From: Arenicola marina
Taxonomy: Eukaryota > Annelida > Polychaeta > Arenicolidae
Assembly (NCBI GenBank): GCA_964019135.1
Contig: OZ025263.1
Location: 38,341,638 to 38,405,637, forward strand
Direction of reading: 5' to 3'
Length of the DNA stretch: 64,000 nucleotides
Below the pieces are notes generated by a model that saw nothing but the letters and a program-made list of their open reading frames with translations, ran no database searches and had not been told where the DNA came from. Below, one piece after another: positions 37,701 to 49,700 of this stretch (the stretch's first letter is position 1; each line of letters opens with the position of its first letter). The translations under genes and the position numbers were made by a program.

Positions 37701-40700
37701 CGTCGAATCGTAGACATAGAATCTAGGTCCAAATGTATGAACTAGAAGAAGTTGTTCATGCATCGGCCTATCAGGAGGGAGGGAGGGCGGCATTTATCGG
37801 CCTAGCTTAAAAAGCATGCAGTGCACATCTCGTGTCACGTTTAATTACGTAGGTCTACTTTTTATAGTAATACAAGTTTGTGGACACCCGAACGTTATGG
37901 TGTCCGGTTGGGACAAACAACTAAGTAGCTTTCACCAATTTGTCTTAATACTTGAATTAATATGTTATATGATTAAAAGGCATATTTGCAGATTTTTTAT
38001 CTAGATCCCATGATGTAATAGGCCTCGCTTTTTTTTATGAAGCGTTCGGACTTCTTCCGAAAATACGGTTTTGCGAAGCTTTTCAACGTTTACAGTTCCG
38101 TATATATACAGTCTTCAATCGAGGTGGCTCGAAGCGATACGTACGGCGGCAGAATACATGCTCTGGTTGCCTGAATTCCTCCACTTCTTCTTCCTCACCC
38201 TCACTATCATTAATTACAAATAATCGTGCGCGCATCGCAGCATCCCGACAGCATGTGTTTTATTCTAGCCAGACATCACCGGTTTATATATTATTCCGAA
38301 TGAAAGAGTCATATAGCGCCAATAATTACCTGTCCCAGAGACCCTGTCTTGTCATTCCTTGGTGTCTCCATGGACTGAAATATCGTTATTTCACTACGAT
38401 TTCTATTTAAATTTATTACATAGATATTAGCGCATGTATGAACGGTGGTCTAATGTCAACTATGTCAACTGTATGCCTGTCCCATGATTTTCTGTCAGCG
38501 CTGTTACCTAGAACATTATGTGGCCTGAGAAGGAATTGCTCCATCCCTGTTGGTAACAAATTTGCCCAACAGATGGCGACACTGAGAAATACTTCGTGCC
38601 ACAGACACGTGGGCCCTCGCTGAGGGAGAAACGTTTTCTTTACGACATCGAAGGTCATTTATGATCAGGGTAAAGCATATGTGGTCAGCACTCTTACGCA
38701 GATATTTTATAGATGGTCCAATATTTTCCGCTGAACAAAAGTTGTGACCTATTGATAGCTTAACTAGACGATCCAGCAGAGCTTGAGAAGAAAGACGAAA
38801 ATTGTGGTTTTGCGTATGTTAAGACCCATTTCATGACGTTGGCATGGCACGCCGTCAGTCATTTGGCGTATCGAAGCTCTATAATGGGCTTGGCCATGTT
38901 AAATTGTGATTATTTGCTAGCGTCCAAACTACTGCTTTGATTTTGATGCAACTTGGCAAACAAGATTCCAGTACTATGGGTACATATTTCACCACAGATG
39001 AGTCATCTACCTGCATTTATGTATCGATTTTTTGGCACTTTCGGCAATGTCAAAATTGATTATCCAACAACTTGAAAACTATAAATGTGAGGTGAAATCT
39101 GAGGCCACATTGCTTTTGCGCCTGTCTCCGAAGAATACTATGAAACAAACCGCGAATATTTCAATATTAACGAAGTTACGCGGTAAAACAGGTTTTGTAA
39201 CCTTGACCTTGATGTGACCTTGACCTTGGAAGCATGACCTTGATTAATATAGTACTTTGCGCCTAAATACTAATGTCATGTCTCACGCAAGGTGTCGTTT
39301 GTCTGACATGTCCCCTTCATGGAGAAATTGAGGAGGCCATGTTCCCACCAAAATGCTCCCGTTGGGTCCCATGTTAAACTTTGCAAATTTTTAGCAGAAA
39401 AACTATCTGGGCGATTTGCACAAATGGAAGACTATTTAGAAAGTACCTATGGGCCCAATACGTGAAATAATTTTGAGCGTACATAAGTGAAAACTGTGAA
39501 CGCTATAGCGATTTTGCCATTGTTTGGTCCTGTCTTTCAATAGTTAAGCGAATTTCGAAAATTCCTGTGACCTTGACTTTGACCTACATGATCCATCTAC
39601 GAACTTAGCCTGACGATTGCCATTCCGCATCATTTCTTAAGGCATTCGACAGATAATGCGTCACGTGACAAACAGACAGAAAAACGAAACACAACGACAT
39701 CAGCCCTGTTACCGTCATGTCAGTGGTAACAGGACGGACAACTAGATAATGTAATAGCTGTTTCTGACATTACAGCTACGTTAGCCACCTTATTCCTATC
39801 CAATTGCTGAGAATGTCCAACAGAGGTGCCTTTTATCCATCCACCTTTTCCTGCTTTACGTCAGCGACAGTCATTCCTAATTTATAAATGACTAGCCGCC
39901 CCGCTCGCTCCGCTCGCGGGACGTCTAGCGTTCGTAGTAATAAGCGAAAGAAATAACAGTATTTGGTTTTATACGTTAAATAGTAGCAGGCAGAAGGTAG
40001 ACATTGGGCAGAAATAATATAGATAATAATATTGACATAAATTGAGACCGGGAGCTACTGAATAACGGGACATAAATGTTAAAGATATTTAAACACTTTC
40101 TGTGCAATTATTGTGCATCCAGTACAGAATACTCAAATTGCGGCTAAAGCACGCTAATAAACGAATATCAGTCCAGTAAAACTAAGGCCCAAGCTCATAG
40201 ATTGATTCAGTAAAAAAAAAAGGGTTGATGGAGTAAAAAATGGGGCTGTTTCCCGTCCGTTGTTCGTCATTTAACGTAGTACTACTACCTTCTGTGGTCA
40301 AAATCTGCCTGACGTCCTGGTTGGATCTATAGAATTGACGTGTAGTCCGCTTAACTATCCTGTAAAATTGGATACTGCTGTGACTGATGTTAAGAGCAGC
40401 GTGTTATCAGTGGTTATAGGCATGGTTCCCAGGGCAGAGTTCCCCGGTTAGAGTTCGTTCTCTTGCTACTGATGGGAAGTTGTGGGCGCGAGACAGTACG
40501 GGATTTGTTTGCTTTGATGACGGTTCGGGCGCTAATGCGTTGGGAAAAATATTACTGTTGGCACCAAGCCAGGTAGCCCGCCGCACCCGAAAGCGATATT
40601 ATGCGCGGGATAAGGTGATAATCACCCAATGGTTGTGTTGACACATGCGATAGCTTTGACACATCTAAGAGCGACGGTTGAATATATAGGTTCAATGCGG

Positions 40701-43700
40701 CTGCTGATGCTAATGCGCTCTTGCATGCCGCGGCATAGTGGGACAGACAGCTTTATTTTATTTGTATAGATGTGAACCGTCAACCATTTAGAATGGAACA
40801 TATGTATTGTAACAGAGCTGACATCTGGTAACTGGACATGCATACGCTGAAAAGGCCTAACAGAGATGGATAACATCCAGATCTGCGCGTGTTTAAAGTC
40901 GGTGACGGTGAATGGTGACGCGGGGAATGGTGACGCAGGAACTGGTGAGGCGGTGACTGGTGAGGCGGGGACCGGTGAGGAGGTGACTGGTGTGGCAGGG
41001 ACAGGTGAGGCGGGGACTGGTGATAAATTGGAACCTTATATTTAAAATTTCACTAAAATCGGACTAGCGGTTATGACGTAACGATTAATTTCAATTTGAC
41101 ATTTGCGAAATTCACGGTGCCCTCAATATTGACCTTTGAGACGTCAAAATTGTATAGAACGATGTGGAATTGTAATGCCCGTCAGGGACAATATGCGAAA
41201 AAATCGTCGTGTTAGCTTTCTTGCGCAATTTGACTAAAGGATCATGGAAATGGTAAACTATACGGCGCTACCGTTCTTCCCACCGCCCCCAGCTCCCCGC
41301 CAATACACACCCGCATGCAGACTTTGATCCGCTACTATGGCGCACACACCTCCCGTCGCGCACACCCACGTCATACCGCGCATCCATGCTCTATGTATTG
41401 CTGGCCGGCCCGCTGACGGTACGCTGCTTGCTGCATGGTACTTTTATCGTTAACCCCACCCAGCTTTTTTCCGCTTGAAGGGGTATCATTCTGTTTGCTA
41501 TTGACCCGCTCTATACGCCACATTTCCATGCACGTCCGCTGGGTTGCTTTTTTGCAGCGATCATGTTCTACAGCCATTGTTGTGTGTCCCTAGGATTACA
41601 CCAGAACTTTTCAGTTGGTGTTGGTTTTCATGTGAAACATCATTTCTGTGGGGTAACGTTATAAATATTTCAGGTCTGATTATCTTTCAGGTATCTGTTT
41701 TATATAAAAGATCCGCAATACAGAAAGGTGTATATGCATTTGGCAGTGCGCTCTCTCAGACATTGCTGGATGTCAAAGGGACCCCTGTTACACCGGTCTT
41801 CGTGGGTGTTGGTGTCGTTGAGTTGAGGAACTCGCTTGCAACCAAAGCACTCAAATTGGGCTTAATATCTCGTTTATTCCCGACTCGAATCGTGTGTCAG
41901 CTGTCTACCTGGGCAGAATATTATGTTATCAGAAACTCCGCCAGCCCCATATACAGACATGCACAAAACTAGGAAAACAACAGGAGCATGTTGTAAAGAA
42001 GGCGGGGGCGGGTGGGTGGGGGGGGGGGGGGGGTGCGGGGGTAAAATACCATCGGTCTCCTATTACTACCATCCTTAATCCCCTACCCAATGCATGTCTG
42101 GGGCAAGTGGTTATGAGCTTGACATATCTACTAAGTTTCTTTCACAACCCTGTTTCTTTGTTACCTTTACCAACATTTCCAGCTCTGTACCTGTTGAATA
42201 TCTAGCCCTACCATTACTACCATTCTGCAGTGACTAACTGCATGTTGTGTCAACCCATACGCGCAATGATCAGTGAGAATAATAACATATTTAATGTGAA
42301 ATTTCTTACTCCTGTTATTTCAGTTGATAGAGACTGAGATCAATCCCCATGTGGATGCTTGGGAGGCTGCAAAGGGGTTTCCAGCTCATGAGGTCTTCAA
42401 AAAACTGGGTGATGGTGGCTTTTTAGGAGCTAATAAACCCACAGGTGTGTGTAATAAGTATCATGACTCCGCTCTACCCTTCCTTCTCCCATTGACGCGA
42501 TGTGACTAGAAATGGTTAAAGCGTCCTGAATATACAAGTAATCAACCACTCTGATTTCAGATTTCTGCAAAGGAGAGAAAAATCCCTAAATGCGATGAAA
42601 TGCAAAATGTCACTGCTATACGTCAGGCAAATATTCGATTTCGCCCCGTCCCTGTATTTGGACCCCTTGATTTGCCCTAGTAAGTGTTGCTCAAGGTTGA
42701 TATCCAGTTTATACTGGCCAATATTGTGCATTTGTGCACAATGGGAAGACGTTTAGGATTCTTTATTGCTCAGCTGCAAGCCAACAGGTAATGGGTTCTG
42801 GCCTAGGCATCTGGGGCATGTTTGGTCCCACCAATGTCATTGTCCCGTGTGGTTTCTTCGCCGAATTGAGCCTTCATGAACACAAGATTCGGGTTGCCAG
42901 ATGGATGATAAATATGATTGGATATATAATCATTAAACATGACAGAAAAATATGTCATTTAGGGATGACTTCATAGTTAAGTTATATCTATAGCTATATA
43001 CCTGGAATATGTTTGTGTAGCCTGACGATAATGACGGGAAAGGAAAGTGTGTTTCGCATTTGATATCCAAATATAGCGTAAGGCATGCCTCCGTGACTAT
43101 CATCGGTTGTGCATATGAACGAATAAAATCTAGCTGAAACGTTTCCAGTAAGTGGACTTTTATTCATCTTTGTTGAAAGACATAGCAGAATAGAGTTTTT
43201 ATGACGAAAATCCTCACTGTCTTTTGACTATCTTGTTTGTCTTTGTGTGTACACATTTGTCTCTCCCTGCGATAACGCTCGAACACTTGCATCTGTCGTT
43301 GTCAAACGTCGTCAACAGAAGCCGGAAGTCTTATCTCCGGTCGGGTTTTTAAAAAAACGTACAACGCTTCCATCTCCGTTAATACTAGGGTTACAGACGT
43401 GCGGTAAGTTTTAGAATGTTACGCATCTTTCGGTTAATTATTCTGGGTTGGACCCATTTAAGTTGAAGATATCGCTCTGGGTCTCTAGGTGGTCATAAAA
43501 ATATGAATGACAAATAGCTCTGTGAAATTGGAAGTTTCTCGTATGGCGTCACGATGACGTCAGTTCCGGTACATTGCAAAAATCGGAAATAATTATAAAA
43601 GTGCGCAAATGGCGTCATTATGTGGCAAAGGAAGTTTCCTGTTTATCTATAACATAAAACTGTTATGTCCCTACCTTACTTCCGGTTCCAGAGTTTCCAT

Positions 43701-46700
43701 ATGGGACTCTCCATTGTAAAAACGTCATTCTTTCATCATTACGGCGACATCTTCTCGAATACTGCAGAAGTGGCTTCTTCAAACACACCCATCATAATTT
43801 GAGCACCAAACTTGTCCTGGTGGATAGAGGTCATTTAGCATCTACCGAATCTGGACCAACGTAGAGGTCATAGAAAGCCTGGAAGTTGGGGGTTCGAAAC
43901 GGACTTTTTCAATTTTAAAGCTGTACTGTAAAGAATTGTACTGTCCGTCATGGAAGATTTGCCCATATTAATACATGACGGAATCGGAAATAGCCTTAAT
44001 TTGCTTCAAAATTCACTCCCCACTGTTTATAAGTATACGTATAGGTTAATATTCAGTTGCTGCTTGGAAAGCTAAGAAGGACGTGACCAACGAAATGTAT
44101 GTAAGCGGCATAACATAATTCAGAGAGAACAAAATATGACAAAGACTCCTCGAAAATGCATTACTAAGATTGTACAGGGACCTTGGGAAAGACCCGCTGT
44201 ATCGGAAGGTGGTGAACATTTGTGGCACTGTGAAACACGGATTCGATACACATTTAACAGTCCTGTTTATGATTGCCTCTTCATCATCACAAAGCAAAAA
44301 TGAAAATACGGTAGACTGCTTGGTTGCCTTTTCTCCAGAGTACGGTGGACTGGGTCTGGACTACACTTACATGGCGGCTATAACAGAAGAGCTAGGCTAC
44401 ATCGACTGTGGAGGCATCCCCATGGCGATAGGGGTACAGACTGACATGGCTACCCCTGCTCTTACAAGGTTGGCTCCAGTCCGGATTACGAACTTTGAGA
44501 ACGTGGTAATAATGGAACGTATGTTTCGTAAAAAAGTAGGTATCCGTATATTTTGCCTTGGTGAAAACGCGACATTAAAACTGCATTATTCGCTGTGCAC
44601 TGAGAGTGCTTAGCTTGCAATTAAGGGCGCATGCGCGTGTGTATGGCTTCTGTTTAAAGTAGGGCGGTTAGTGGGCGGTGCACCGGAGGATAAACATTTT
44701 TGAGTAATAAGTGACTAACTGTTCTAACACATTGAGCGGTCTCCCCTGTGCATAGCAGGAATAAGTGACTAACTGTTCTAACTCATTGAGCCCACTCCCC
44801 TTGGCATAGCAGTAAGAAGTGCGGAACTGTTGTAACCCATTCAGCGCACTCTCCTAGACATGGCAGTAGTAAATGACGAAATGTCTTAACCCATTGAGCC
44901 TACTCCCCTGGGCATATCAGGAATAAGTGGCGAACTGTTCTACCCCATTGAGCGCTCTCCCCTGAGCATAGCAGTAATACGTGACTAACTGTTCTATCCC
45001 AATTGAGCGCTCTCCCCTGAGCATAGCAGTAATACGTGACTAACTGTTCTATCCCAATTGAGCGCTCTCCCCTGAGCATAGCAGTAATACGTGACTAACT
45101 GTTTTACCCCATTGAACGCTTTCTCCTGAGCATAGCAGTAATACGTGACTAACTGTTTTACCCCATTGAACGCTTTCTCCTGAGCATAGCAGTAATACGT
45201 GACTAACTGTTTTACCCCATTGAACGCTTTCTCCTGAGCATAGCAGTAATACGTGACTAACTGTTCTACCCCATTGAACGCTTTCTCCTGAGCATAGCAG
45301 TAATACGTGACTAACTGTTCTATCCCGTTGAGCGCTTTCTCCTGAGCATAGCAGTAATACGTGGCGAACTGTTCTAACATATTGAGCGTACTTCGCTCAC
45401 CGCAGCAGTAATAATTGACGAAATATCCAAATTTATTGAGCGTACTTCCCTGTCATATCGGCGATGCGTAGCGAAGTGTTCTAACCTATTGAGCATACTT
45501 CCCGTGGCATGGTAGTGATAAGTAGTTAACTGTTCTGACCAGCTAACTGCTATAACCAATTAGGCGTATTTCGTAGGCATGGCAGTGACAAGTTGAAGCG
45601 CGAGTACCTGGCGCCCTCTATCGCCGGAGACATGGTGTCATGTATCGGCGTGAGCGAAGCATCGGCGGGGTCTGACGTGGCAGGTAACGGCATGGAACTC
45701 CGCAGTTAACATTGTACTTCGACGGTGACAGCTTGTCGTCATAAGTATGTTACATTGCCACATACGTATGATGCCCTTTGTAACAAGATATGTTTGCAAA
45801 GTGTGTAATGCTGTACACTATCTATTGCATTGTACACCAGCTAGTACAGTGCACAATGGGCTGTGTACATTTGGTTTTATGCTCTACATTGGTTGAGCAC
45901 TGTACCTTGGTTGTACCATCTGTATTTGTTTGTACATTGAATATGAGGGCGTGCAAGCTGCGTTGGGTTGTACAATGTTAATTAGCTTGTAAATTTTTAA
46001 TTAGCTTTGGTAGGTTGTAAACTGCACGATGGGCCTTACACTGTGCATTGGGTTGTATAGTAAACAATGGATTGTAGATTGTACATAGGTTTGTACACCG
46101 TTCGCTGTGTTATGCACTGTACAATGGGCTGTACACTTATCGTTAGGTGATATACTATACAACGGGTTACGCGCGGTATCGTGGGGCTGTATGTTGCAGG
46201 GATCAAGACGACGGCCGTGAAGAAGGGCGGTGACTACGTAATTAACGGCAGCAAGCTGTGGATCACGAATGCCTACCAAGCGGATTGGATGTGCCTCCTG
46301 GCCAACACCGGGACCGGTCAGATACACGAGAATAAGACCCTCATCGTACTACCTATGAATACTCCAGGTAAGGACTACCAAGCTCATTATAGGTACCATT
46401 ATTAACGACTGCCAGGATAATACAGATGCGCAGTTATCATAGAAGACTATAGATATAGCTTTTTTTCACTTACAAGAATCCCCCAGTGTATGTTCACCAT
46501 GTTTGGTGTACCCCGCCATCTGCCGTTGGATTGGACAGCGGCCATACACAACGCCTATCACTTTTGGCGGAGCACATGATTGGGAGATCGAACCGGAAGG
46601 TGGCCATACTCGCGATCTTCCGTGGGATGAGACGGATGAGAAGGATGAGACGCGCCAGGTTAATCTCGACGTACTCTCCCTATACGAGCTCGACCATGCT

Positions 46701-49700
46701 CCCAGACGTCACACTCCCACATGTCCGAGGCTCGAGCCGTGGCAACCGTGCAAGCACTAGCGGTCAGGCGAAAAGCGTCCCCTAGACGCTTCCGCTGCCT
46801 CGCTCATATCTCGCAGCCTTCTGTCCACACCAAACCGCCCGTTTCGGCCTAACTGGTGTGCGGAGACGACATGGACCCCCACCCTTTGCCCTATGCAAGT
46901 CATGTCTTGGCGAATGAACCACATCACAGGACCTCAAAGCGACTCAAAGTCCGGACCATCTCAGGTTTCCACAGGTTTCCTTTGTGGGAGTGCAACTTCA
47001 CGACCGCAGTAGCTACTCCTACCCCTCGCCGGATCGACGCATTGTTATCGGCAATGCAACCTTTCAGCCGCCAATGGCAGGCGCGCTATTGGGACATATG
47101 GTAATCCCTGGAGAAACTGGTGGTATGGGGTATCCTCCATGTGCGACCTCTACAGCCCCATTTCAAGGCCTGTTGGAACAAGTCCTTCAAAGCGAGATAA
47201 CATTCAGTTCCAATCAGCAACTTCATTCCGTCCTGCTCTGATGGACATCGCGCAAAATGCTCAAACGGGAGTGCCCCCACGCCCTGCCTTCCACGCTAAT
47301 CCTGTTCGCAGATGCCTGGCCACCAGGGTTGGGGGGGGGGGGGGGTCATCTGATCAGTCCGCGCGTGGCCGGAACGTGGCGTGAATGGAAGCATCGCGTC
47401 ACATCAACATACTACAGGTTGTCGGGCTCGCGGCCAAAGCGTTCACGCCAGCAGTTGTAGGTTATCGGCGGTATCAGAACGGTATAGCTTTCCAGCTACT
47501 GCCACAGCTGACAAAGCAAAAACAATGTTTTGTTCCGCAGCCATATGCGTGGGAAGACAAACATTCTGGCTGATATATCGGGGTCAGTATGTCATCCATA
47601 CCGAGTGGTCCCAGGTAGCCTCATATCTACCCAGGCCTGGGAGTGTGGGGCAGGCCCACAGTATATCACTTTGATACATCACTGAACAAAAAAGCTGGTC
47701 ATTTACGTCACTCCAGTCTACGACCCGGCTGATAGGAAGGTTCACACTCATCTTGGATCGGCCTCTGGGCTTACGCGGTTGTCCCTATTCTCGTCTACTG
47801 CTTACCAGCGGTCTGGGGAAATCCATGCTTTCGTAATCATGCTTCACAAGTGAGATTCTTCGACACTCGTCGTCTTTCCTTCCTTTGACTCTTGACTATG
47901 GCCGCCCGGTTAAAAAAATCTTCACAAAGCGCACCAGGATAATGAGCGTTTAGTGTGCCCTTAAGAGCTCTATAATACTACCTTGAGCGGGCTAGACGAT
48001 GAGGACAGAGAGGGCGACAGAAGGCTGAAAAGGGGTGAACCATGGTGGCGTCTCCCGCTGATTTCTAGTGGAAAGGGGTGAACCATGGTGGCGTCTCCCA
48101 CTGATTTCTAGTGGAAAGGGGTGAACCATGGTCGCGCCTCCTACTCCTTCCCAGTGGAAAGGGGTGAACTATGGTGGCGCCTCCTACTGATTACCTGACC
48201 AGTAGAAAGGAGTGAAACATGGTGGCGTCTCCCACTGCTTTCTATTGGAAAGGGGTGAAACATGGTCGCGCCTCTTACTGTACGCCAGTAGAAATGGGTG
48301 AACCATGGTGGCGCCTCCTACTCCTTGCCAGTAGAAAGGCGTGAAGCATGGGGGCGCCTTCCACTCTTTCCCAGTAGAAAGGGGTTAACCAAGGTGGCGC
48401 CTCCCATTCCTTCCCAGTAGAAAGGCGTGAAGCATGGGGGCGCCTTCCACTCCTTTCCAGTAGAAAGAGGTTAACCATGGTGGCGCCTCCCACTCCTTCT
48501 CAGTGGAAAGGGGTTAACCATGGTGGCGCCTCCCACTCCTTCCCTGTAGAAAGGGGTTAACCATGGTGGCGGATTCTGTTATGACGCTCGGGCTCTACCC
48601 GAAGTCTTTCATGACGCTCGGGCTCTACCTCGAGTCTCTTATGACGATCGGGCTCTATACGGAGTCTCTTATGGCGCTCGGACTCTATCCAGAGTCTGTT
48701 ATGGCGATCGTGCTCTATCAGAAGTCTCTTATGGGGCTCGGGCTCTATCCGGAATCTCTTATGGGGCTCGGGCTCTATCTGGAGTCTGTTTTGGCGCTCG
48801 GGCTCTATCCGGAGTCTATTTTGGCGCTCGGGCTCTATCCGGAGTCTGTTTTGGCGCTCGGGCACTATCTGGAGTCTCTCATTTCGCTCGGGCTCTATCC
48901 GGAATCTGTTATGACGCTCGGGCTCTATTCGGAGTATCTTATGGCGCTCGGGCTCTATCCGCAGTCTGTTATGGGGCTCGGGCTCTATCCAGAATCTCAT
49001 GGACGTTTTTAAAATCTGCGTACCCGAACATTTGTGGATAGAAATAAAAACAACAGTTTTAACCTGCTAAGTTTCCAGTGGCATTGTCCGCCATTTTGAC
49101 AAAATCGCCGTCAGTGGTCAAATCGGACTTGGCACTATTATCTAAATTCGATCAGACATGCAGTTCGGACAAATTTGATGCTTTAATTCCTAGAAAATGC
49201 TTTATTTTGGGTTTCTCCGCTGGATTACTAGGCATTATCCTGAATCGGAAAATTGACAAGCTGGGAATGCATTGCTCTGACACGGCCGAAATCTTCTTCG
49301 AGGACGTGCACGTCCCTCTGACCCACGCCATTGGGCATGAGGGCCGGGGATTCATGTACCAAATGGAACAGTTCCAGTGGGAAAGGATCTTTGCTGGCCT
49401 CTCAGGTAAGCTGATAGCTGACTGATAGACCAAAACGTCGATACCTGTACTGCGTTGTGCCCTGTTTTGGCCGGAATAATAAGAGAGCAACAATGCCGGT
49501 ATCTCGGCAAGAAAAACGTGAGGCGTGTTTCTGCTCAGAGACCATATGTATGCAAGTCATACTTTTTTACTTAATTGTTATTTTAACATGTATACATTAG
49601 ATTTAATGTCTTCATTTAATATTTCGCAGGGAAAACCTAAAAGCGAGCGCATCTTTTGTGCGATGGATTAGAAGTTATACTGTTATAGGCAACAACACTA

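Noticed and set aside
41544-42205. ORFs of 142 and 103 codons before exon 2
   Set aside because: Composition is low-information and hydrophobic; no motif, and they would conflict with the clean exon 1 to exon 2 join.
44690-45595. Regular repeats considered as a CRISPR array
   Set aside because: Repeats are contiguous with no unique spacers, and the host is an animal.
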